Below, in pieces: positions 1 to 10,397 of a stretch of DNA of 64,000 bases (its first letter is position 1; each line of letters starts with the position of its first letter). The DNA comes from Anaeromyces robustus (Eukaryota; Neocallimastigomycota; Neocallimastigomycetes; Neocallimastigales; Neocallimastigaceae). Both the position numbers and the translations under genes were made by a program. The notes under the pieces are model-generated. The model searched no databases and was not told where the DNA came from. It saw only the letters and a list, made by a program, of their open reading frames with translations. The DNA lies in the NCBI GenBank assembly GCA_002104895.1, contig MCFG01000259.1, positions 1 through 64,000 of the forward strand. Direction: 5' to 3'.

Positions 1-1152
1 TGTTGTTTTTAGACTTATTATAAAAATTATTGTTTTTATTAAAATTAGTATTTTTGTTCTTCTTTTCGGTATTCTGCGGACGAGAATTTGAATTTTTCTT
101 CTTGTCAGTTCTATTTCCGGAGAACTAACTGATCTTTGCATTCATTTCTTGAGAAGACTCTAACAAGATACACTTTGTTATGATTTCTTCGAGCTTCTCA
201 GGAAACTTTTCCATTTTGTTTATTTCATCCTTGTATTTAGGATGAAGACCTTTATAAAAGAACAAAGTTAAAGGTTCTTCAGGCCAGGCTAAATCAGCAG
301 TTAACTTACGGAATTCATCAATGTACTCATTGATTTTACCGTAAATATGTTTTATATTGGCTAGTTTAATCTTCTTTAGTTTCCTGTTAACGACATCAGG
401 AAAGGCTCTTTTAATTCTTCTAAAAGGGTCCATAAAGAGGATGGAATAGTACCAATAGGATATTTTGTTTGGTACCAACTTCTTGCAGCTCCACGCAACC
501 TAGACTGAACGAAGTTGATTTTTGCTTCTTCGGGCCATAACTTACAAGGATAAGTTTTGAATGTATCTCCGCAAAGTTGACAGAATAGATCAATTTCGGA
601 GATATCACCATAAAAAAGACCAGGTTCCGGTACCTGAGCAACAGTATATGGAAAAGCTGTTCTCATGATAACGTCGTTGTCTACGTCAAACCTGGTAGTA
701 GTAGAAGCGTTATCATCGAAAGTAGCTTGAGGAGCAGAAGTGGTAGCTACAGGAGTTGGTTGTTCGCTAGTGGAAGCCGTAGCACCAGGATAAAGTCTCT
801 CTCTTTGCGTAAGCTCACGCTTAAAGTAGAGAGTAGCTTTCTTCAAGGATTCTAAGGAGTTTAGTATTTCGTTATTAGCACGCTCGTAGGATTGAAATTG
901 TTTCATTACCTCTTGATGATAACATTGTAAATCATCCTGAGACAAAGCCTTGATTCACTCCAGATACAATATTTGAGCAAGCTTGGGAAGTCTCATTACT
1001 TTATTGTTCAAGCCCTTCAGCTAAGGAATTGCAGGCTTGTGAGGCTTCCATTCTTAATTGTTGAACTGAATCTTCTTGATTCATCTCCATTTCTTCGTCC
1101 GATTTAGCAGAATAACCCGTGTTTTTTCTTAAAGAAAACTTTGGCATTCCAA
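1..1152 (-). mobile_element. Ty3/gypsy-like LTR retroelement, Gag part (fossil, runs off left edge)
   Basis: Minus-strand coding traces read as a retrotransposon Gag. They include a candidate Met start near 1152, a Gln/Ser/Thr-rich N-terminal stretch, a coiled-coil-like segment, and capsid-type motifs such as INFVQSRLRGAARSWYQ and FPEKLEEIITKCILLES. A basic Lys/Asn/Arg-rich tail runs to the window edge. The RGAARSWYQ-type helix is characteristic of Ty3/gypsy Gag. Base composition is much richer in G+C than the surroundings. The copy is broken, with about two or three interruptions, and its pol region would lie outside the window to the left. It is not a host gene. Exact family and age are uncertain. 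Confidence 0.75.
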
Positions 1153-2993
1153 GGAAGTTACAAAACAGCAGGTAAGATTATTGTAAAGTTTAAATTTGGT
1201 TTAAGAATTAACTTGGTCGAAATGCTCAATAATCTAATACGTAGGGTGTACAATATATTCTTAATTTTATTATAAGTCTTAATATAATTATTATTTCTTT
1301 ATTTAGTTTATTTAATTATTTTTATTATTATATTTTATTAGATTATTATTAGGTTAATAATCTTACAAAGAATGTAAGAATACATATTTCATCAATCTTT
1401 TATGCATTTTCATTGAACAATACAATAATATAAGTAAATTAATATTTATATTAATTATAATAATATATATTAAAAATAATATAAGATAAGAATATAATTT
1501 GTTAATAAAATAAAAGTATAATTTATATTCAACTGTATTATTAATAAAATTAATGATAATTAAATTGTATAAGGATTTGGGGCGCATAAACATGCTGAAT
1601 AATAAATATTCAATAGATATAATGTGGCTTATATCTATAATCCATTCAAATCCTTAACATTTAAAAATTCTAATAATTTTTATTTATTATTATTCTCTAT
1701 AATTTAATATTAATTTACTTTAATTATAATTATTTTCTAAACTTCAAATAATTAATAAATTTTAATAATATATTGAATTATCATTTAAAATAATTAATAA
1801 TATTAATAAAAATAATAAGATTATTAAATTATATTTTAAAACAATATCTTTATCATTATTATCTTAAACTAAATCAATTCTTAAAATATTATTAAATATT
1901 AAATTTATATAAATTATAAACAATTTATAATTAATATTATAAAAATAATAAAAGATTCTAAAATATTTTAATTAAATAATATGACTCGAAAATAGTTTCT
2001 AAAAACACTTTTAAAATACTTTCTAAATACTTTTTAAATATTCTTTACACTTAAACATTTCTAAATTAGAAATAACAATTAATTTTATTTACTTTATAAA
2101 TAAATAAACAGTTTATTTTTATAATTTTATTAATAATATTATTTATTTTTATTACTTATTTTATTATTATTTTTATACATTTTTACTTATTTTATTTAAT
2201 AATTTTTAATTATTTTATTTATATTTTTATAAATACTTGTATTATTTTATTTATTATTGTAAATAGTTTAATTTTAAAGAAAAATATAAATACATGTAAA
2301 TATTTTTATGTAAATTAATTCTTCACTACTATTTTAATAATAGCTTAGTCATAATAAAATATAATAATGATTTAATAAATATTAGAATAAATTACTTAGA
2401 TTAAAATATACAATCATAATAAAATAGCTTAGTTAAATTAAAAACTACTATTTAATCAATAATAAATTTAATAAATTTTAATAAATAAATTTTATATTTT
2501 AAACTTAATAATAAAACTGTGTTTTTATAATTTTAGTGTTTAAAAATTTACAATCTACTGGAAAATAACTTAGACAGTTATTCTGGAAAATACATAGGTA
2601 ATATCACTTTCTTCCCTATAAAGAATTAAGATATTACCATTTTGTATTATTCTTTTGTTAAGAAATGAACTTAAAATGTGATTCTAGTTAAAATCCTTGT
2701 ATTTTTGTCAAGACTTCAACTGCAATTGAAATTAGAATTTATAATTTCAATTACTTTGATATATAATATTATTATTTATTATAATAATTATTAATAATTT
2801 TTTATAATAATTATATATAATAATTATTATTATAATATTTTATTTTAAATATTATAATTTAAGATTATTTAAATAATCTAATAATATATTTTAATATATA
2901 TATTATTTATATATATTCAATTATATTGAATAATATATTAATTTTATTACTATTTAATATCGATATTAATAACTTATTATATTACAAATTATT
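1153..2993. other. Non-coding AT-rich flank with decayed LTR-like sequence
   Basis: No credible gene. The reverse complement around 1345-1370 carries the motif TTTGTAAGATTATTAAC, which also occurs in the two solo LTRs further right, so this is probably the decayed minus-strand LTR or leader of the Gag fossil. A second LTR-like repeat family (see 1960-2650) occupies the middle. The rest is A/T-rich spacer. Confidence 0.5.
1960..2650 (+). repeat. Dispersed LTR-like repeat family, copy 1
   Basis: Contains TTGTAAATAGTTTAATTTT followed by AAAATATAAATA (a TATA-like core) and a tail reading ATCACTTTCTTCCCTATAA then GAATTAAGATATTACC. Both blocks recur in the same order near 7380-7770, the first block recurs near 18280, and the tail recurs near 13380-13420. 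Edges are approximate because the flanks are A/T-rich. Probably a solo LTR or fragment. Confidence 0.45.
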
Positions 2994-3502
2994 CTGAGTG
3001 TAGCATTTCGGCAATGTACATGAAATTTTTTGCATTGACAGGTCCTTTACGCCACATTTCATATTGTAAATTTATATAAATATTTTAACGCCACATTTAT
3101 ATAAAAAATTTTTAAGAGAGTTTATATACTAGTACTTGTATATTAAAACATTTCTTATTTATTTCATAATTTAAAGAATTATAAATATAAATTTTAAATT
3201 TCACTTAATATTTTATTTATTTCATAATCATAATTTAAAGAATTATAAATATAAATTTTAAATTTCACTTAATATTTTATTTATTTCATAAGTTAAATAA
3301 AAAAAAAAGAAATATTAATAAAAAGAAGATACCACTAATAAATTGGTTTCATAAATCAATAATAAATAAAATATTGAATTTAATAATATAATAAATTTTT
3401 TATTAATTTAATTTATAAGCCACAATATAATACATTTAAATAATACGTTATTTTAATGCGCGATACATTTACGAAATACATTGCCGAAATGCACACTTCC
3501 CC
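2994..3502. mobile_element. MITE, 509 bp, with terminal inverted repeats and 8-bp target duplication
   Basis: The left end carries GCATTTCGGCAATGTA from 3003, and the right end (3477-3492) is the reverse complement of the same block. Just outside the ends is the identical octamer AAATTATT at 2986-2993 and 3503-3510. Eight-base target duplications with short TIRs point to a hAT-like transposase acting in trans. There is no coding capacity inside. The inner sequence carries extra GCCACATTT-type motifs and an internal near-duplicate of about 75 bp (3160-3290). Confidence 0.72.
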
Positions 3503-3510
3503 AAATTATT

Positions 3511-4311
3511 AATTATATTATACATTAACGTATCACATTAAATTAATGTATTAAATTAATGTATTAATATTTTATATTTATTTTATATTATTATTATCAG
3601 ACTTACAAAGTATAAAAAACATAACATTAAGTTATATTTAATGTTCTTTGTAAGGTTATTAACACCTGAATTATATAGTTATATTAATATTATCAATATC
3701 TTATTTTTAAATAAAATTTATTATTAAAAAGTTAATCTTAAAAGTGTTATTATTATTATTAAATAAATATTGTGTTATTTGCATTGCAATTAATTTAGTT
3801 ATATTTAAATATTATTTAATTATAAAACTATTTAATTATAAAAACTGTAACGAATCATGAAAATGAGTAACCTGTCTTAGTGGTTAGTAACTAAGACTAT
3901 GGTTCGAACCTCTCGAGTTCGAAACCTCTCAATTCCAAAATATCATATTTTTATTATTTTTATTTTTACCATAAATTTTACCAAACAAAATTATTCTGAT
4001 TGGTTAAATTTTGGTCACTAAAAAAATTTTTAAAATTTTTTTAAAATTTTTAGTATAAATACGAGTGAATTTTTCTCAAAAAATTTTATAAAAATTCGAG
4101 TTATTATTAATAAATAAAAATAATTATTTAACACTAACTTGTAAAGTAGTTTTGTGTTCGATAATAAATTTTTATTTTACATTAAGAAGAAAGTATATTT
4201 TTTTATTGTTGTCGAACACTTCAGTTCTTGACAAAAACTATAAAATTAGTCATTCGGCCTAGTAGACTTATTTAAATTAGAAATTAATCCAGTTGGATAC
4301 TTAACAATTTT
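3511..4311. other. Non-coding stretch with tRNA-like segment and LTR-like promoter
   Basis: There is no gene. Around 3640-3657 the motif CTTTGTAAGGTTATTAAC resembles the start region of the solo LTRs. 3876-3940 is a tRNA-like segment listed separately. Near 4050 a TATA-like AGTATAAATACGAG is followed by about 150 bp ending in TTGTCGAACACTTCAG, which looks like a separate LTR fragment. Confidence 0.4.
3876..3940 (+). repeat. tRNA-like (SINE or tRNA-pseudogene) segment
   Basis: TTAGTGGTTAG resembles a tRNA A box and GGTTCGAACC a B box. A second TTCGAA follows 16 bases later. The arms do not fold into a proper cloverleaf, so this is more likely a tRNA-derived SINE head or a dead tRNA than a working tRNA. 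Confidence 0.35.
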
Positions 4312-5645
4312 TGTCGCGAATATTAGTGGATTTAAAATTGAAATTCACTAATAGATCAATTACATTTAAATTTCGTTATTGACTAAATCACTTAAAATTC
4401 GATTTTCAATAAAATAAACAAATATTAAAAAGTATTTAAATTGATATGGTTTGGACAAATTAAATAAATATTAATCATCTTAATTTAACCCTTAAGATTA
4501 TAGTAAAATAATCTGAAGAAAAATAATGAAAATTCGCCTAATAATGAAGATTTTTCTTTACTTCGCTCTGATTTTACGCTTATTGAGAAGCACTGATCGA
4601 GAACAACAACATATCTGAATTTCAGCTCATTTGGACCACTAATTCGCGAAATATTGGATTTTAAAGAAATTTAAATATATATAAAAATATAATTAAATAT
4701 TTACAAGGATCCATAAATATAAAATTATAAATTTATATAGATAAAATCTTTTTATTTCAATAATTATATTATAATTTATAATAATAATAATCATTCAGAT
4801 ATACAGAAAACGCCTTCAAATAATTTTATAAAATATTAATTAGAATAATAATAATAATTTATATAATATATTATAATAATTGTTAATTATTTTTATAAAA
4901 ATTAGAATAGTTGATTATTATATTAATTTACAGAAATTCTTAGAATTCCAAAAAATCTCAAAAGATTTAAAATTTACTTAAGATCTTAAATAATTAAAAA
5001 TATCCCATTTTATCTATAATTAATTATACAGAAAAGATTATAAAAATCCAAAGATAAAAATAATTAATATATAGATAAATAATTAAATAGTATACTAAAC
5101 AATTAAATAATTAAATAATTAAATAGTTAGATAATTAGAATAGTTATAAATCTAAATCTTAGATTATAATTCTTATCATTAAATTTATTAATAGTTTATA
5201 TAGTTTTAAATTAGTTTTATATAGTTAGATTTTTATCAATATTATTTTATTCATATATTTTATTTAAAATTATACATGTATAAATATATTATCAATAGAT
5301 TATAATAATTAAATGTATTAATAATTATTAGATTTAGAAAAAGTATAAATAAGGATTGAAATTACAATTCCTTTTAATCTTTGTAAGATTATTAACTAAT
5401 CTAAAATTAAATTAATGACTTAATAATCTAATTATTATTTAAACTTTTCTTAATTAATTATTAATAAAAAATATTATTATAAAATTTAATTATTTTAAAA
5501 AGTGTTTTCTTAATTAATTAATTAATTAATTTATTGTGTAATAAAATTTTGCCTATTAATTATATATTTGTTTAATTAGTTATTTTGTTATTAATTAAAC
5601 ATCTTGACCTGACCATTATTAAACCAAAACTACCCACATTTAACA
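4312..5645 (+). repeat. Solo LTR A with 5-bp target duplication
   Basis: A 1334-bp repeat starts TGTCGCGAATATTAGTGG and ends ATTTAACA (TG...CA ends). It is flanked by the identical pentamer ATTTT at 4307-4311 and 5646-5650. It is about 90% or more similar by eye to 10398-11732, which shares both end points. A TATA-like AAAGTATAAATAAGG near 5340 precedes TTTGTAAGATTATTAAC, placing a likely transcription start late in the LTR. No internal region follows, so this is a solo LTR left by recombination. It is old enough to have accumulated indels. Confidence 0.85.
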
Positions 5646-5650
5646 ATTTT

Positions 5651-6480
5651 ACTAATAATATAATTATTTCTTATTATTATTGTCTTTACAATATTTTTAC
5701 TAAAATATTATTTTTATGGTTCAGTTATTATTCTTATTTTATTCTTTTTTTTTATTATATTATATTTTTATTAAACTTATATATACTTATTATAATATCA
5801 ATATTATTTTATATTATTATTTTATATAATTAAAATGTATTATTTTATATTATTATTTTATATAATTAAAATGTATTATTTTATATTATTATTTTATATA
5901 ATTAAAATGTATTATTTTATATTATTATTTTATATAATTAAAATGTATTATTTTATATTATTATTTTATATAATTAAAATGTATTATTTTATATTATTAT
6001 TTTATATAATTAAAATATGTTATTTTATATTATTATTCTGTATAATTATCAATATTTTATACACTATATTTTTATTCTTATATTTTTATTAATATTTTAT
6101 TATATATTTTTATTACATTAATGTATATTTACAAATACAAAAATTAATTTATAACTGAACTTATATTTTATTTTTATATACTGAATTAACCACTTAAGTC
6201 CACAAATTAATTTTTCTATTAATATATGATTTAACCACAATTAAATTTAAAATTTATTTCTAAAAGATTCTAATTATAAACTAAACCATGTAAAAATTAG
6301 AAATTTACATATAATTAAAATATACTTTATTAAATTTAATAATATAATAATATTATTTATACGAATAATAATTAAAATGTATTATTAATTAAATTTCTAA
6401 TTAAAATATTAAATAAATAAACCACTATTTTGTTACGCCATCTTATTTATGCTTCTTCCAAAAAGTATAAATAGAGGACG
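5651..6480. other. Non-coding AT-rich stretch with 36-bp minisatellite
   Basis: From about 5803 to 6020 a 36-bp unit containing TATAATTAAAATG is repeated about six times with almost no divergence. The open frames over it are simple products of the repeat and are not called as genes. 6025-6480 holds A/T-rich spacer only. Confidence 0.7.
5803..6020 (+). repeat. 36-bp minisatellite, about six units
   Basis: Near-identical tandem units of 36 bp (a multiple of three) create an artefactual reading frame that repeats MYYFILLFYIIK. Upstream units near 5800 and the downstream edge near 6015 are slightly degenerate. Confidence 0.85.
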
Positions 6481-7120
6481 AATAATCAATAATTGAAACG
6501 ATATCGATATATCAATATAATCAATATAACTTTTATAATTAGTATAATTAAATAAATTATTTATAAAATAAATTTATTAGTAATAGTAAAAACTTAGTAT
6601 AGTTTAATAAAATTTACGAGTGATTAATATTATTAATAAAAGATTATAAATAAAACCTTAATTTTTTTTTGTATACTTCTAATAATTAAAGTGTTAATAG
6701 TGTGAATTATTTCCTTCATTATAAAATTTTTATGGACCGTAACACTTTGATAAATAATTAAATTAATAAATAATAATTAATTATAATGATTGATTTTTAG
6801 GTTAAATCAAAAATAACCTAAAATTTATTAAAGATCAATTAAAACAAGTTACCAAAAATTTACAACCAAATTAACTTAACTTCTTCTAGAAAGATATAAT
6901 AAAATTTAATTTATCAAATTAAATTAATAAATATTATTAAATAAAATTCATAACTTCGAGAAATTACTTTTAATATTAATAAAAATAATAAATTACACTT
7001 TAAAAGTAAACAGAACACAAAATGAATACTTTAGACAATGTTTTTAATACTTTTATTAAAATAAAATAAATATTATTATTAATAATTATTATAAAATTAT
7101 AAATTAAAACACTTTAATAA
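6481..7120. other. Non-coding, LTR-like promoter fragment
   Basis: Near 6465 a TATA-like AGTATAAATAGAGGACG is followed by about 280 bp without a gene, ending near TGGACCGTAACACTTTG (about 6734-6750). This has the layout of an LTR U3/R/U5 fragment, but no second copy was found in the window. Confidence 0.3.
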
Positions 7121-7775
7121 TATAACATGACTTTAAAATAAATTCTTAATTATTCTTTATAATATAATAATATTTCTAAATTAAAAATAACAATTAATTT
7201 CATTAAAATTAATAAACAAACTTGTTTATTTTATTATTCTAAATACTTCTTTTATTAATACTTTAATTATTTTCTACATTCTAAATAATTCTTTTATTAA
7301 TATTTTATATTTAATATTTTATTCTATTTGTTTATTGTATTAATTATTTTATTGTTAATAATTATTCTTTTATTTTTTTTATTGTAAATAGTTTAATTTT
7401 CAAGAAAAATATAAATAACTGTAAATATTTCATGTAAATTTTCTCTTCGATAATTACAACATAGAATTAGTCATATTATATAATTAAAACATAATTTAGT
7501 TTTAAAATAGTATAGTTTAATAATTTTTAAATAATAAAAATTATAATAAAATTCAAGATTTATAAAATAATCATTAGAATAGTTATATTCTTAATTTTAA
7601 TTAACTTTTAAAATTTATTTTAATAAATAAAATTAATAAAACAATTTTAATAATAAAACAATTTTTATTGTGTTTCTAATAAAACAATTTTTGTGTAAAC
7701 GAATAATTTAGACAATTATTCATAAAGAACATAAATATTATCACTTTTCTTAGCCATAAGAAATTAAGGTAATAT
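7120..7775 (+). repeat. Dispersed LTR-like repeat family, copy 2
   Basis: Shares with 1960-2650 the blocks TTGTAAATAGTTTAATTTT, AAAATATAAATAA, GACAATTATTC and TATCACTTTTCTTAG in the same order. Boundaries are approximate and no target duplication could be set. Confidence 0.45.
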
Positions 7776-9171
7776 TCAAATATGTTTCAATGGTCCTTCG
7801 AACCGGAGAACTAATCGAAGAAAAGCCGTAATTAAGGTAAAATTTTATTATATAAACTAGTTAAATAGCTTAGAACTAGAATAAAAATAAAATAGTAATA
7901 ATAAAAATAGAAATAATAATAGCAAATAACAACAACAGAAATAGTAATAATAAATAATTATAATAATAAATTATAATAATAAATTATAATAATAAATTAT
8001 ATAATAAATCAATAATAATAAATTATAAAAAAAAAAATTATAATAATAAATTATAATAATAAATTATAATAAATAATAATAAAAAAAAAAAAAAAGTATT
8101 ATTAAGAATAATAAGAATAATAAAAATAAGAGATAAGAATAATAATAATAAATAAAATAATAGTTATTTTATTTTATAATCAAGTTAATAATAATTAGTT
8201 TAATAGTGAATTACTTAATCAATTATAATAGTGCAACGTTTAGAGTTACACGAAGAACAGAAAAATATTATTAGTAGAATAATTAATTGATTAACAAAAA
8301 AATAAAAAAAAAAAAAAAAAAAAAAATTTATAATAAATTCCTTGCTTGAAATAATAGCAAGAAAACTGTGTGTAGTCTATAAAATCATTTTCAATTTTTT
8401 GTGTTAAAAACATTTAAAAAAGGCGTTTATAGGAGCGAATAGAGCTCATATATAGTGTTTGCAAGTGATATTTGCTCAATTCCTTACCTGACGAATAGAT
8501 TTGGTTCTAGACCAGGTAAAACTACACCATTGGTAGTAACCGTAGTCCTTTTAAGAGAAAACGGTTCTGGAGGTTTAAGGGAGCACTAGCGAATAAGGAG
8601 CTTGGTATACCGAAATACCAAGATTAAAATTATATAGTTTTTAAAATTTATTTTGTGCTCACTCGCGGCACTAGTTATATAGTATTGACTTCTTTCTTTT
8701 TAATTTTTAAGTCAATTACTATTAATTGTTTAGTCCAAGGCCCAAAAGTCCAAGTCTAAAATACAAGTCCTAGTCCTAAATTAAATTTTAATTTCAAATT
8801 TTTGAATTTCCTTTAATTAGTCCAATTTCAAACTATTATTATTCAAACAAACTTTAAAATTTAATTTTTCTTTTCTTTTATTTTATTTCTTATCTACGTA
8901 CTGACCCTCGCTGGTAGGCACAGACGTAAGACCTACATTCAGCTCTTCGGTTGATAAACTGAATGAACAGCAGTACGGAAAAGAAATAATTAAAAGAAAT
9001 CAAGATTAAATTAATTTGAGTGTATAAATGAATATATAAATAAATAAATCCTATTATTAAATTAAGTGTATATATTAATATATAACTAAATAAATCTTAT
9101 TATTAAATTAAGTAAATAATAAGATAAATAAATAAAATCATACATAAAGTAAAATATTGTTGAAGTTGATA
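7776..9171. other. Non-coding; A-rich microsatellites then a higher-GC structured island
   Basis: 7860-8170 is made of degenerate AAT/TAATA repeats, and 8300-8327 is a poly-A run. From 8400 to 8990 the composition rises and contains several strong inverted repeats: TTACCTG...CAGGTAA near 8484-8520, CTTGGTA...TACCAAG near 8601-8622, and a three-way-junction layout at 8897-8977. No long open frame. It probably belongs to the leader or LTR of the gag-bearing element that follows. Confidence 0.45.
8897..8977 (+). other. Possible structured RNA (three-way junction)
   Basis: P1 is CGTACTG (8897-8903) pairing with CAGTACG (8971-8977). P2 is GTAGG (8914-8918) with CCTAC (8932-8936). P3 is ATTCAG (8937-8942) with CTGAAT (8959-8964). 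Together they enclose an 81-nt closed multiloop in a genome where GC-bearing stems are rare. Function is unknown. It could be a retroelement leader signal or an independent RNA. Confidence 0.3.
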
Positions 9172-9569
9172 ATTGAAATATACTTTTCTTATTAGCGATA
9201 GTTAAACAGAAGATATCAGCAATAGGCAAGCGTCGTTGTTTCATCAATAGAGGTATAGTAGGAGTGATAGTAAGATCCCTAAAGGTGACGGAACATCTAT
9301 CACTGGACGAAAGACTCTGAAGTCAACGGTCTATTATATATTTTCTGGTCGGTAACTAGAACTAATAATAACAACATCAACAATATATTCAATAATAAGT
9401 CAGCATTATAATTCCTTTTTCATAACAAAAGTAATAAACTAGTAATTAAGTGAATACATAATAATTAATTAAATAAATAATATTAATAACTAAGTGGATA
9501 CTTATTAATAAACTAAATAAATCTTTAATTAAGTGAACGAATACTAATTAAATAAATAAATCTTATAAT

Positions 9570-9770
9570 AACTCAGTGAATATAAAATTATAAACTAAAT
9601 AAATCTTTAAGTGAACAAATATTAATTAACTAAATAAATTTAATAATAACTCAGTGAATATAAAATTATAAACTAAATAAATCTTTAAGTGAACAAATAT
9701 TAATTAACTAAATAAATTTAATAATAACTCAGTGAATATAAAATTATAAACTAAATAAATCCATTATAAA
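9570..9770 (+). repeat. 78-bp tandem repeat, about 2.5 units
   Basis: A unit beginning AACTCAGTGAATATAAAA is repeated at 9570, 9647 and 9726 with very few differences, immediately upstream of the Gag N-terminal piece. Confidence 0.8.
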
Positions 9771-9976
9771 TAACTTATTATACATAATACAAAATGAGTG
9801 ATACGAAAGCCATTACATTTAATAGATTGCCTATCCTAGGTAAACCTCGTGTAGAATTCGAAGATTGGAAATTCTCTTATGAACGTTGGTGTTCATCCAA
9901 TAAAGTAACAGAAGATGAAAAATTAGAATGTTTAATATCAATAACAGATTGTAACAACGCTAACGACTTAGGTTAA

Positions 9977-10392
9977 CACAATACTAATTATACTTTTTAT
10001 GTTATAAGATTAATGAGTTTTAATAACAATTTTATTTATTATTAATATTTATTTTAATCTTAATACTAATTCTAGATATTAATTTTACATGAAATTACAA
10101 GAATATATATTTATAAGTTAGAAATATACATAAACAATACTTTATGAGTGAAATTCACTCATAACGATTGGTTGATTTCATGGTTTGTGAAGAAAAAGAG
10201 TGGAAGAGTTATGGATCAAAATATAACTAATAAATAGTTATATTTTGATCCATAACTGAGGGTGATACCCGGAGTCGAACTCATGACAAGTAGGTCAGAG
10301 TCCAACAACCTGACGACTACGTCAGTCGGGGAACCCCCGGTAGGAATAACTCTTTCAATGTATTTAACTAATAGTAATACATTGTTACACAG
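9977..10392. other. Insert with perfect hairpin and tRNA-like segment
   Basis: A stretch of about 415 bp separates two parts of the gag-like sequence upstream of solo LTR B. It holds a short palindrome (ATGAGTGAA...TTCACTCAT, 10144-10162), a perfect 22-bp-stem hairpin (10207-10257), and on the minus strand a tRNA-like block with AGTTCGACTCC (B-box-like) near 10270-10285. This suggests a tRNA-derived SINE-like insertion, but its ends and a target duplication could not be fixed. Confidence 0.4.
10207..10257. repeat. Perfect inverted repeat, 22-bp arms
   Basis: The arm 10207-10228 (AGTTATGGATCAAAATATAA plus CT) is the exact reverse complement of 10236-10257, with a 7-base loop AATAAAT. No degeneration is visible despite the decayed neighbourhood. 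Confidence 0.9.
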
Positions 10393-10397
10393 ATGGT

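Noticed and set aside
1363-1593. Minus-strand 76-aa Ile/Tyr/Leu frame
   Set aside because: Low-complexity AT-rich sequence in a decayed LTR flank.
3876-3940. Functional tRNA gene
   Set aside because: A-box- and B-box-like words are present, but acceptor and T stems do not pair.
9172-9365. Hammerhead ribozyme in the repeated segment
   Set aside because: GACGAAAGA is present, but the CUGANGA core and the expected three-stem arrangement are not.
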